A stretch of DNA of 64,000 nucleotides from REEB76 sp963774895 (GTDB taxonomy: Bacteria; Pseudomonadota; Gammaproteobacteria; Natronospirales; REEB76): NCBI GenBank assembly GCA_963774895.1, contig CAVZGN010000002.1, positions 310,001-374,000 on the forward strand, read 5' to 3'. A program made the position numbers and the translations under genes. Below, in pieces: positions 9,797-17,596 of the stretch. Position 1 is the first letter of the stretch. Every line of letters starts with the position of its first letter. The notes under the pieces are model-generated. The model was given only the letters and a program-made list of their open reading frames with translations, searched no databases and had not been told where the DNA came from.

Positions 9797-10172
9797 GTTT
9801 AATTGCCCGGTGGGCTGCAGGTTTGCGTGAGACACGGGCGACTGGTGCCGCTGGTTTACTTGCAGCCGTGACCGCAGGCAAACAGGCCGCGCCCTGGCAG
9901 CAGTTTTCCGTCAGGTAAGCAATCAACGCGTTCATAGAGGCATAGTCCGCTGCGTAGTTGATGGTGCGGCCGTCACGCTGTGGGCTTACGAGACCCGCAT
10001 GCCGCAATTCCTTGAGATGGAATGAGAGCGTCGCCGGGGCCAGGCCCAGCTGTTCACCCAGTGTGCCGGCCGGCAGACCCTCGGGGCCGGCAGGCACCAG
10101 CAGACGGAAGATCGCCAGGCGGCTGTCGTGGGCCAGTCCGGCGAGCACCTGGCGGGCGGTTTTTGTTTCCAT
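9789..10172 (-). CDS. arsR: ArsR-family arsenite-responsive repressor
   Basis: The 127-residue product has a winged helix-turn-helix (about 36-68, with LGLAPATLSFHLKELRHAG) and a C-terminal cysteine cluster NCCQGAAC (Cys91, Cys92, Cys97). That placement is used for As(III) sensing in several ArsR lineages, rather than the helix-3 CxC type. It should repress its own operon until arsenite binds. The operator-like palindrome ends 8 bases before the start codon. It is the first gene of the arsR-arsC-aqpS unit. The last 25 residues are Ala/Pro/Lys rich and of unclear use. Confidence 0.92.
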   Translation of the reverse strand: METKTARQVLAGLAHDSRLAIFRLLVPAGPEGLPAGTLGEQLGLAPATLSFHLKELRHAGLVSPQRDGRTINYAADYASMNALIAYLTENCCQGAACLPAVTAASKPAAPVARVSRKPAAHRAIKHG

Positions 10173-10209
10173 ATTTCCAATATTCTCGAATATATAGTAG
10201 AGGTGTCAA
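10173..10209 (-). promoter_or_regulatory. arsR promoter with overlapping palindromic operator
   Basis: On the minus strand a perfect -35 TTGACA (10209-10204) is followed, after 16 bases, by a -10-like GAGAAT (10187-10182). The palindrome ATATTC-TC-GAATAT covers 10180-10193, over the -10 element, which is where a repressor would block polymerase. Start codon ATG is at 10172. A transcript starting about 7 bases beyond the -10 would have a leader of only a few bases. The hexamers and palindrome are seen; ArsR binding and the start site are inferred. Confidence 0.6.
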
Positions 10210-10220
10210 GGGCGCAGGTA

Positions 10221-10241
10221 GCTGGCGAAAGATTCGCCAGC
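10221..10241. repeat. Perfect 9-bp inverted repeat between arsR and the second propeller gene
   Basis: GCTGGCGAA and TTCGCCAGC form a perfect inverted repeat with a 3-base loop in the divergent intergenic region. It lies just upstream of the arsR -35 and about 85 bases before the propeller gene. No T run follows on either strand. It could be an operator for a second regulator or an RNA hairpin in the 5' leader of the propeller gene. Confidence 0.4.
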
Positions 10242-10326
10242 GCGCAACTCGGCGCTAAACGTGTAAAACTTATGCCCCAGCTTAATGGTCCCAAGTCCGC
10301 ATCACCCAATAATCCGGAGATTTCCA

Positions 10327-13300
10327 ATGAGCCTGCGTGCCTGGTTGCTTTTGTCCCTCGTGTGCTTCGGCTGCCTTTCTGCCCCCCTGCAGGCAGCCCC
10401 GATCAGTCCTTCCATGTATTCGAATCTGCATTGGCGCATGCTCGGCCCGTTCCGCTCCGGACGGGTACTGGCGGTGGCGGGTGTACCCGGTGAACCCAAT
10501 CATTTCTATTTCGGTTCCGTGGACGGCGGCGTGTGGGAGACCCATGACGCTGGCCGCACCTGGACGCCGATCTTCGACCAGCAACCCGTGGGCTCCATCG
10601 GCGCGATTGCCGTTTCCACTTCCGATCCGAAAGTGATCTACGTAGGGTCCGGCGAAGCCGACATGCGTTCTGACATCGGCTATGGCAATGGCATGTATAA
10701 ATCCACCGATAGCGGCCAGAGCTGGTCGCACATCGGCTTGTCAGACACACAACAGATCGGCACAGTGCTGGTGGACCACAAGGATTCCAATATTGTGTAT
10801 GTGGCGGCTCTCGGCCACGCCTATGCGGCCAATGCCGAACGTGGTGTGTTCAAGAGCAGCGACGGTGGTAAGTCCTGGAAGAAAATCCTGTTCAAGGACG
10901 ACGATACCGGCGCCATCAGCCTGGCTTTCGGCGGCACCGATCAGACTATCTTCGCAGCGCTCTGGCAGACGCGCCGCCCACCCTGGAATGTCTATCCACC
11001 TTCCAATGGTCCCGGCAGCGGCCTGTATGTGACCCATGACGCCGGCGACCACTGGGTCCAGATCAGGGGCCGCGGATTCCCGGACAAGGGCATGGGCCGC
11101 ATCAGCGTGGCGGTCTCCCCCAGCAATCCGCAGATCGTGTATGCGCTGGTGGATGCCACCAAGGGCGGGTTGTACAAATCCGTCGATGGTGGTGTCAACT
11201 GGACGCAGGTATCGGATGACAAGCGCATCTGGGAGCGCGGCTGGTATTTCAGCGGTATCAGTGTGGATCCCAAGAACTCCGAGATCGTGTACGTATGCGA
11301 CACCATCATTTTGAAATCCACCGACGGCGGTAAGACCTTCCTGCCTTTCAAGGGTGATCCCACCGGCGATGACTATCACAGCCTGTGGTTCGATCCGGAC
11401 AACAGCGCCCACATGATCGTGGGTTCCGACCAGGGTGTGATCATCACCCTCAACGGTGGCCGGACCTGGTCGAGTTGGTACAACCAGCCGGTCGCCCAGA
11501 TCTACCACGTGACTACCGATAACCAGTTTCCTTACTGGGTGTACGGCTCGCAGCAGGACTCGGGCGCGCTGGCTCTGCCGAGCCGCACCAACAGCGGTGA
11601 TGGCATCGGCATGATGCAATTCAAAGAAATCACCGCCGGCGGCGAGAGCGGCTACATCGCGGTGGATCCCAGGAACCCGAATTATATTTACGGCACCGGC
11701 TACGACGGTGGTGTCGACCGGCTCGATACCGGCACCGAACAGACCCAGAGCGTGGGGCCCACGCTCGCCTATCCCGGGCAGTACCGCCGGGTCTGGACCA
11801 TGCCGCTGGTGTTCTCGCCGGCGGATCCCAAGGCGCTGTATTACGGCAACCAGAAACTGTTCCGTACCACGGATGGCGGCCAGCACTGGAGCCTCATTAG
11901 TCCGGATTTGTCGAACCCGGCGCCCGGGATACCACCCAACCTGGACCCCATCACCGCCGTCGATTCTGCCGTCAAGACCCCACGCCGCGGCGTGATTTAC
12001 AGCATAGCGCCCTCGCCGCGCCAGCAGGATTTCATCTGGGTCGGTACCGACGACGGGTTGCTGTGGGTGACCAACGACAGCGGCCAGCATTGGGTGAAGG
12101 CCACCCCGCCGCAACTCACGCCCTGGTCGAAGCTGACATGCATCGAGGCTGGCCACTTCAGCATCAACACCGCCTATCTGGCCGTGGACCGGCATCGTTT
12201 GGACAATTACAAACCTTATATCTATGTCACCCACGATAACGGCAAAACCTGGAAGCTGATCGTCAACGGCATTCCCGACGGCAGCTTCGTCAACGTGGTG
12301 CGCGAAGATCCGGTGAAGCCCGGACTACTGTATGCAGGCACCGAAATGGGCATGTATGTGTCCTTCAACGATGGTGCTGACTGGCAGAGCCTGCAGCAGA
12401 ATTTGCCGGTGACTTCAGTGCGCGACATCGACGTGCATGATGCTGACTTGGTGATCGCCACCCACGGACGCGGTTTCTGGATCATGGACGACATCAGCTC
12501 CTTGCGGCAGCTCACCAGCGATATGGCGCAAGCGTCCGCCGGCCTGTTTGCACCAGCGCCGGCCTACCGGGTGCTGCCATCCGGGTTCACCGGCACGCCG
12601 CTGCCCGTGGATGAGCCGCACGCAGACAACCCGCCGCTCGGTGCTTACATCGATTACTATCTGGCGAAACCCGCCTATACGCCGGTGACCCTGGACATCT
12701 ATGACTACCTGGGCAATCCAGTGCGGCATTTCAGTAGCGACACCCCGGAACCGAAGATCGATCTGTCCAAAATCAACTCCACAGCCGAGTGGGTCCAGAA
12801 ACCCACGCCGCTGTCAGCCGATGTGGGCGTCCATCGCTTCGTCTGGGATCTACGCTTCGAACTTCCCCAGGCACTGCAGCGTGAAAACGAACCGGCCGAC
12901 GGCCTGTGGGTTGTGCCCGCCAAATACAAGCTGCGGTTGTCGGTGAACGGCAAATCCTACGATCAGACGCTCACGGTGCTGAAAGATCCACGTGTGAAGA
13001 TCACCAGCTTCAGCCTGGACCACCAGCTCAAGTTCGCACAGCAGATCGAGTCACTGCGAGTACAGGTGGCGGAAGCCAGCCACACCATCACCGCCCTGAT
13101 CACCCAGCTGCAGTCTGCGAAGGACAAGGTAAACGCGCAACTCGGCGACCAGATCACAGCGCTCATGCAGAAACTGGCGGCGGTCGAGGGCAGCGTGCCT
13201 GTGGATCCGGATAATTCCGTGGGCGTGCCGCCAGACAATATGCAGAACCTGAACTACTTAGCAGGCGCACTGGCGGATATCGCGTCGGCGGTGGAGAGTG

Positions 13301-13458
13301 CCGATGCGGCGCCTACTGTGGATGCGCACACCGGCTTCAAGCTGCAGAGCAAGGCCTTGGAACCGGTGATGCAGAAATGGCGCCAGCTGCAGTTAGTGGA
13401 CCTGCCACAGATGAACACCGCGCTGCAGAAAGCCGGTCAGCCGCCACTGAAGTTCTGA
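10327..13458 (+). CDS. Secreted VPS10/sortilin-type beta-propeller protein (paralogue 2)
   Basis: This 1043-residue paralogue of the protein at 2991-6164 starts at ATG 10327 behind CGGAGA. Its signal peptide ends near PLQAAP (about residue 24). Asp-box motifs recur along the first 700 residues: THDAGRTWTP, KSTDSGQSWS, KSSDGGKSWKK, KSVDGGVNWTQ, TLNGGRTWSS and others. The C-terminal half repeats the partner layout, with HRFVWDLRF at the same place as HRLAWDLRY in paralogue 1, then a helical tail. The openings after the signal peptide also align closely. The pair arose by duplication, and the genes between them are unrelated to the propellers. Biochemical activity is unknown. Confidence 0.9.
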   Translation: MSLRAWLLLSLVCFGCLSAPLQAAPISPSMYSNLHWRMLGPFRSGRVLAVAGVPGEPNHFYFGSVDGGVWETHDAGRTWTPIFDQQPVGSIGAIAVSTSDPKVIYVGSGEADMRSDIGYGNGMYKSTDSGQSWSHIGLSDTQQIGTVLVDHKDSNIVYVAALGHAYAANAERGVFKSSDGGKSWKKILFKDDDTGAISLAFGGTDQTIFAALWQTRRPPWNVYPPSNGPGSGLYVTHDAGDHWVQIRGRGFPDKGMGRISVAVSPSNPQIVYALVDATKGGLYKSVDGGVNWTQVSDDKRIWERGWYFSGISVDPKNSEIVYVCDTIILKSTDGGKTFLPFKGDPTGDDYHSLWFDPDNSAHMIVGSDQGVIITLNGGRTWSSWYNQPVAQIYHVTTDNQFPYWVYGSQQDSGALALPSRTNSGDGIGMMQFKEITAGGESGYIAVDPRNPNYIYGTGYDGGVDRLDTGTEQTQSVGPTLAYPGQYRRVWTMPLVFSPADPKALYYGNQKLFRTTDGGQHWSLISPDLSNPAPGIPPNLDPITAVDSAVKTPRRGVIYSIAPSPRQQDFIWVGTDDGLLWVTNDSGQHWVKATPPQLTPWSKLTCIEAGHFSINTAYLAVDRHRLDNYKPYIYVTHDNGKTWKLIVNGIPDGSFVNVVREDPVKPGLLYAGTEMGMYVSFNDGADWQSLQQNLPVTSVRDIDVHDADLVIATHGRGFWIMDDISSLRQLTSDMAQASAGLFAPAPAYRVLPSGFTGTPLPVDEPHADNPPLGAYIDYYLAKPAYTPVTLDIYDYLGNPVRHFSSDTPEPKIDLSKINSTAEWVQKPTPLSADVGVHRFVWDLRFELPQALQRENEPADGLWVVPAKYKLRLSVNGKSYDQTLTVLKDPRVKITSFSLDHQLKFAQQIESLRVQVAEASHTITALITQLQSAKDKVNAQLGDQITALMQKLAAVEGSVPVDPDNSVGVPPDNMQNLNYLAGALADIASAVESADAAPTVDAHTGFKLQSKALEPVMQKWRQLQLVDLPQMNTALQKAGQPPLKF

Positions 13459-13489
13459 AGTGGTAAAGGCGATTTGAACCAAGATTAGG

Positions 13490-14860
13490 CTAGCGGGTCA
13501 GCCAGGATTTGGCGCGCACCGTGAGCACCGCGTAGGGAAAGATCCAGAACAGCGCGAACGCCGAATAATAGGAATAGAAGATGCCGTAGACGAAATCCCA
13601 GGAGCGTTCGCTGCGCAGATAGTAGAGCATGTTGAATGCGGCCATGATGCCGATGACGCACAGAAAGCGCACCAGGGTGGCGGGGTGCCAGATGATAATG
13701 GCTACCAGCAAACCCATCGCCGCCAAGCCTATGGGATAGCGCAGATTGCTGACGATGGTATCGGCGACGGCGATGGCACGCGCCACCGGCGGTCGTTTCC
13801 AAACGATGCGCGCGAAACGGATTTCCTCGCGCACATAGCTCCGGTCCCAGCGCAGGAACATCTTGCAGAGGCGCGCATAGGTAAGGGGGACGATGGTGTG
13901 TACCACGGCGGCGCGCTGGTACACGGTGTCATAGCCCTGGGCCAGGATGTAATTGGTCATGGAGCGGTCCTCGCCGTAGGTGCAGGCCACGCCCATGAAT
14001 TTCTGATTCACCCAGTGGTCCAGCACGCCACGCAACACACTGGCGCGGTAACCGGCAAGCGCGCCGGGACAGCAGCACACCGTGCCATAGGTGGATTGCA
14101 CTGCCCGCATATAGTCGAAACTCAGGGTGTAGCGCACCTTGAGCATGCGCGGGATCAAACCCTGGCCGCGGTTATAGACCGCCACCCGTCCGGCGACCGC
14201 GCCGACCTTCGGATCACGGAACGGACCGGCCATGGCCAGTAAAGTATCGTGCTCGATGACGCTGTCCGAATCGATGGTGACGATGACGTCACCGCGGGCA
14301 TGGCGAAAGCCGGCTTCCAGGGCCGCGCGTTTGCCGCGGTTTTTGGGGAAACGCAGTGTGGTGACCAAGTCCGGATAACGTTTGGCGGCAGCTTCGATAT
14401 GTTCCCAGGTATCGTCGCGGCTGCCATCGTCCACCACGAAGATTTCCAGCCGTGCATGCGGGTAGTGAGCAGCGGCTACGGAATCGATGGACTGGGACAC
14501 CATCGGACCTTCGTTATAGGCGGGGATGATGACGGTCAGGGTCGGGGCATCGATGAAAGTCGCGACGGGCGGAGTGCGGTAGCGGAACCATAAGAGTGTG
14601 CGAAACAACAGCATCGAGAAACCCATGAGCATCCACAGGATGCTGGGATGCACGATGAAGCGCGTCCATTGGTGTTCTTGCGCAGCATGCAGCAGCGGCT
14701 GGAACACACGCCAATGGACACTCAGGATGAAGGCCGTCATGAGTCCCACTATGATCGCGGTGCGAAACAACGAATCCCACGGCATAAGATGCAGGTGCTG
14801 CTGCTGCTGTACTGAGCCCTGCTGGTAACTCGGGTGCGGGATGACGTCAAAAGGGGGCAT
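13490..14860 (-). CDS. Processive family-2 glycosyltransferase, NodC/hyaluronan-synthase-like
   Basis: A 456-residue membrane enzyme with two N-terminal spans (about 33-50 and 72-90). The GT2 catalytic domain contains VIIPAYNEG, VVDDGSRD, TIDSDS and YGEDRS, and four C-terminal spans follow from about residue 370. The layout matches synthases that polymerise and export a beta-linked polysaccharide from UDP-sugars. The QxxRW product motif appears as MFLRW, so the Gln is replaced. The N-terminus has a short Gln run. No strong ribosome site precedes ATG 14860, and ATG 14785 is an alternative start. It stands alone, without polysaccharide partner genes nearby. Confidence 0.85.
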   Translation of the reverse strand: MPPFDVIPHPSYQQGSVQQQQHLHLMPWDSLFRTAIIVGLMTAFILSVHWRVFQPLLHAAQEHQWTRFIVHPSILWMLMGFSMLLFRTLLWFRYRTPPVATFIDAPTLTVIIPAYNEGPMVSQSIDSVAAAHYPHARLEIFVVDDGSRDDTWEHIEAAAKRYPDLVTTLRFPKNRGKRAALEAGFRHARGDVIVTIDSDSVIEHDTLLAMAGPFRDPKVGAVAGRVAVYNRGQGLIPRMLKVRYTLSFDYMRAVQSTYGTVCCCPGALAGYRASVLRGVLDHWVNQKFMGVACTYGEDRSMTNYILAQGYDTVYQRAAVVHTIVPLTYARLCKMFLRWDRSYVREEIRFARIVWKRPPVARAIAVADTIVSNLRYPIGLAAMGLLVAIIIWHPATLVRFLCVIGIMAAFNMLYYLRSERSWDFVYGIFYSYYSAFALFWIFPYAVLTVRAKSWLTR

Positions 14861-14998
14861 GGGGTAGCTGGGATCGATCCTCGAGGGGGGTGAAGTGTAA
14901 TGGAACCGCCGGGGTTTACCTAGCCCCCTGTTGGCAAGTGCCGCTTCTGGGCCTATAAACTACCTTTCCTTAAATCGAACTCCAAACCGGGGGTAGTT

Positions 14999-16072
14999 AT
15001 GACAAACGTGAATCGCAAGTTTACGTTGACTGTTGTATTGGGATTTATCCTGGGGCTGGCGTTTACCAGCGTTCGGGCGGATGTAAAGATCCAAAGCCTG
15101 ACCCATTTCGGCGGCATCGCCGGCATGGGGGCCAGCAATATCACCGACACCAGTTATTTGCAGGGACACAACAAACGCAGCGAATCGAACACGCAGTTTA
15201 CCGGCGCGATACTCGGGACCCTGCAAAAATGGAAACACGGTGACAACGGCAGCAATGCGGTCACCATCTACCGGGTCGATGAGAACCGGAAATTCATACT
15301 GAATACCGACAACAAAACCTACGAACAGGGACCCATCTACGCACCTCCCCAACCTTCACAGCAGACCGAACCCTCGCCTTCGTCGAAAAGTTCCGGTGAG
15401 CAGAAGGAAAATGACACGCGCGTGGTGAAAAACGAGTTTAAGGTGCAGGACACCGGCAAGCGCCAGACCTTCAACGGTTTTCAGACCCACGAATATCTGG
15501 TGACTTGGGACCTGGAGACCGAAAACGCCAAGACCCACGAACAGTCACGCAGCCTGATGACCACCGAGCTGTGGAACTCCGATGATGCGCGCTTCGCCGC
15601 GATCCGCAAGCAACAGGCCGATTACAACCAGGCCTACGCACAGCTCCTGCATAGGCCGATGCCTTCGGACATGGCTAAACAATATGGCTTGCTACAGCTG
15701 CACATGTCCGTGAATGGAAATGGACCACTGACAGACAAAGACATGAAATCTTTCATGGATAAGCTCAGCAAGATCAAGGGCTTCCCGGTGGTCACGGATG
15801 TGAAATGGGAAGCGGGCTGTATCTCCAATTGTAACCAGGGCCAGCAGACGGCATCGCAGGACCAGCAAAGCTCGGATAATTCCGGGTCATTGGGCAGTCT
15901 GCTGGGCAGTTTGATGTCAAAGAACTCGAGCCAGAATTCCCAGTCCGGCCAGCAAAAAAGCACCGCTGGCCTGACCACCATCTTCCAGTCACACACCGAG
16001 GTGCAGAGCATCGATATTGGAAGCCAGCCAGTCTCACTGTTCGACGTACCGGCCGGTTATACGCAGGACTGA
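14999..16072 (+). CDS. Exported Gln/Ser-rich protein of unknown function
   Basis: The product has 357 residues and starts at ATG 14999 behind GGGGGTAG, with a signal peptide of about 27 residues ending in SVRADV. The middle carries a low-complexity linker rich in Pro, Ser and Glu (about 115-140). A second stretch rich in Ser, Gln and Asn (about 280-325) precedes a conserved-looking end with LFDVPAGY. The ending LFDVP-A-GY and the beta-rich N-terminal part recall DUF4412-like periplasmic proteins, but this is a weak match by eye. A Cys pair sits in AGCISNCN. It is divergent from the glycosyltransferase and convergent with dsbA. Confidence 0.75.
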   Translation: MTNVNRKFTLTVVLGFILGLAFTSVRADVKIQSLTHFGGIAGMGASNITDTSYLQGHNKRSESNTQFTGAILGTLQKWKHGDNGSNAVTIYRVDENRKFILNTDNKTYEQGPIYAPPQPSQQTEPSPSSKSSGEQKENDTRVVKNEFKVQDTGKRQTFNGFQTHEYLVTWDLETENAKTHEQSRSLMTTELWNSDDARFAAIRKQQADYNQAYAQLLHRPMPSDMAKQYGLLQLHMSVNGNGPLTDKDMKSFMDKLSKIKGFPVVTDVKWEAGCISNCNQGQQTASQDQQSSDNSGSLGSLLGSLMSKNSSQNSQSGQQKSTAGLTTIFQSHTEVQSIDIGSQPVSLFDVPAGYTQD

Positions 16073-16091
16073 GGCATAACAATCGGAAAAA

Positions 16092-16123
16092 AGACCGGGG
16101 CCATCAGGCCCCGGTCTGCGCAT
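16092..16123 (-). terminator. Intrinsic terminator downstream of dsbA
   Basis: An 11-bp perfect stem (16092-16102 with 16107-16117) closes a 4-base loop. On the minus strand the stem is followed by a T run (complement of the A run at 16087-16092), so it ends the leftward dsbA transcript 20 bases after the stop codon. The plus strand lacks the T run, so it would only weakly stop the convergent gene. Confidence 0.85.
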
Positions 16124-16136
16124 CTGCAATCCGGGA

Positions 16137-16805
16137 CTATTTCTTAAGCGCGGCTTCTTGTTGCTGCACCAGGAACTCCAGGCATTTCACAATCTCTGGG
16201 TACGGCATCTGATAGCCGGCGCCGGTCATCCACTGTCCGTTGATGATGAATGTGGGTACGCCCTGAACGCCGTAACGTTGCAATGTCTGTAGCGCCTGGT
16301 TCAACTTGAGCTGCACTCCGAAAGAATTCCAGGTGGCATCAAATTGTTGCTTGCTGGCGCCATAGCGGGCAAAAAACTTCTGCAAGGCGTCCTGGTTGCT
16401 GGTGAGGTTCAACTGATTCTGCAGATGGATGGCATTGAACAGCGGCTCATGGATTTTTTCGCCGATGCCGAGTGATTGGGCGGTATAAAACGCCTTGGCG
16501 TCGATGTCCATGTGTTCGCCGCCCGGCCAGGCGGCAGGGATGCGTTTGAATACCACGTTGGCTGGCTTGTTTTTCAACCAGGCTTCCAGATACGGCTCGA
16601 CTCCGAAGCAGTGCGGGCAGCCGTACCAGAAGAACTCGATGACCTCGATCTGACCGGGGCCGACGCTGGTAGGCTGGGCCGGTGAGACCGGCACATAATT
16701 GATGCCTTCCTGAAAGGCGGCGGCGTTGGCGGCCAGCGGTGCTGCGGTTATTGACAGCATGCCGAGAGCCAGCAGCCCCAGGGCAAAAGCTTTGATAGTG
16801 CTCAT
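16137..16805 (-). CDS. dsbA: Thiol:disulfide interchange protein DsbA
   Basis: A 222-residue periplasmic oxidase that introduces disulfides into exported proteins and is reoxidised by DsbB. The signal peptide ends near NAAAF (about residue 30). The active site is CPHC at residues 63-66 inside FFWYGCPHC, and the cis-proline loop reads GVPTF. ATG 16805 follows GGAGGATTGAG. The 58-base gap to the upstream paralogue contains a 6-bp hairpin (AACCCC with GGGGTT) that may act as an attenuator. The gene sits at the end of a leftward run: cytochrome c4, DsbA-like protein, DsbA. Confidence 0.95.
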   Translation of the reverse strand: MSTIKAFALGLLALGMLSITAAPLAANAAAFQEGINYVPVSPAQPTSVGPGQIEVIEFFWYGCPHCFGVEPYLEAWLKNKPANVVFKRIPAAWPGGEHMDIDAKAFYTAQSLGIGEKIHEPLFNAIHLQNQLNLTSNQDALQKFFARYGASKQQFDATWNSFGVQLKLNQALQTLQRYGVQGVPTFIINGQWMTGAGYQMPYPEIVKCLEFLVQQQEAALKK

Positions 16806-16863
16806 CTCAATCCTCCGGCAAACCCCCGATGGGGTCAGGGGTTATTAAAAGTTATTTCAAATC

Positions 16864-17493
16864 TCAGGGTGCAGTCGCTGGCAGCAGCGCCTGCTCCCTT
16901 TGCGTCAACCAGTTTACCGCGTCCATGGTCTGTGCAGCATTCAAATGGAAACCGGCGCCGGTCAGCCATTTGCCATTCACCGTGAAGGCAGGGACTTTGT
17001 TGATGCCATAACGCTGTGCCAGCACCATGGCCTGGGAAATCATTGTATTCACTGCCCGGGAATTCCAGGTGCTTTCAAACAGTTTGACATCGATACCCAA
17101 CTCACTGGTGAAAAGTTTCTGGTAATCCGCCACCGATATAAGCTCGTGGTGGTTGATATGGATGGCGGTATAAATCGCAGCGCCCGCCTTGTCGCCGATG
17201 TTCAATTGCAGGGCGGTGTAATAGGCGCGTGCCGCCAGCTCCCATTGCGGATTGAGCACTGCCGGCACATATTCGAATATCACATTGCCGGGTTTGGTTT
17301 TAATCCAGGATTGCAGATACGGTTCCAGTGCGAAGCAGTGCGGATCACCGTACCAGAAAAATTCCAATACCTCGATCTGGCCTGGATTGACACTCACGGG
17401 CTGAGCCGGCATCACCGGGATGTAGTTGACACCCGCCTTATAGGTTTCAGGCGCACTGGCCGCGATGCTGGCGGCCGCTGCCAGCATCAGCAA
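16864..17493 (-). CDS. DsbA-like protein with degenerate DPHC active site
   Basis: This is a paralogue of the adjacent dsbA, sharing NYIPVMPAQP and FFWYGxPHC and the same helical insertion. The first active-site cysteine is Asp: the motif reads DPHC (GAT codon at 17346-17344), so it cannot act as a normal disulfide oxidase. The cis-proline loop NKVPAF is kept. The start is uncertain. TTG 17493 is used here, but it would cut the signal peptide short. An in-frame ATA at 17517 has GGAG 6 bases upstream and would begin a complete signal peptide, M-N-K-C-L-L-A-G. A chaperone-like or isomerase-like role is possible but unproven. Confidence 0.85.
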   Translation of the reverse strand: MLMLAAAASIAASAPETYKAGVNYIPVMPAQPVSVNPGQIEVLEFFWYGDPHCFALEPYLQSWIKTKPGNVIFEYVPAVLNPQWELAARAYYTALQLNIGDKAGAAIYTAIHINHHELISVADYQKLFTSELGIDVKLFESTWNSRAVNTMISQAMVLAQRYGINKVPAFTVNGKWLTGAGFHLNAAQTMDAVNWLTQREQALLPATAP

Positions 17494-17596
17494 TCCGGCA
17501 AGCAGGCATTTGTTTATGGGCTACTCCGTAACGCCGCTTTGCTCAAATTGAGGCGCGTGCATTCAGAGCATGTGGTGGGCCAAAAGTTCATCGGCT

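Noticed and set aside
10741..12234. Long open frame (497 codons) on the minus strand inside the second propeller gene
   Set aside because: Same reason: the plus frame carries repeated Asp-box motifs and a signal peptide, and the antisense product has none.
14791..14810. CTG/CAG trinucleotide run
   Set aside because: It is only about four units long and simply codes the Gln run at the start of the glycosyltransferase.
16821..16843. Hairpin between the DsbA-like gene and dsbA as a terminator
   Set aside because: The stem is only 6 bp with competing pairings and only three T follow; kept as a possible attenuator in the dsbA entry.
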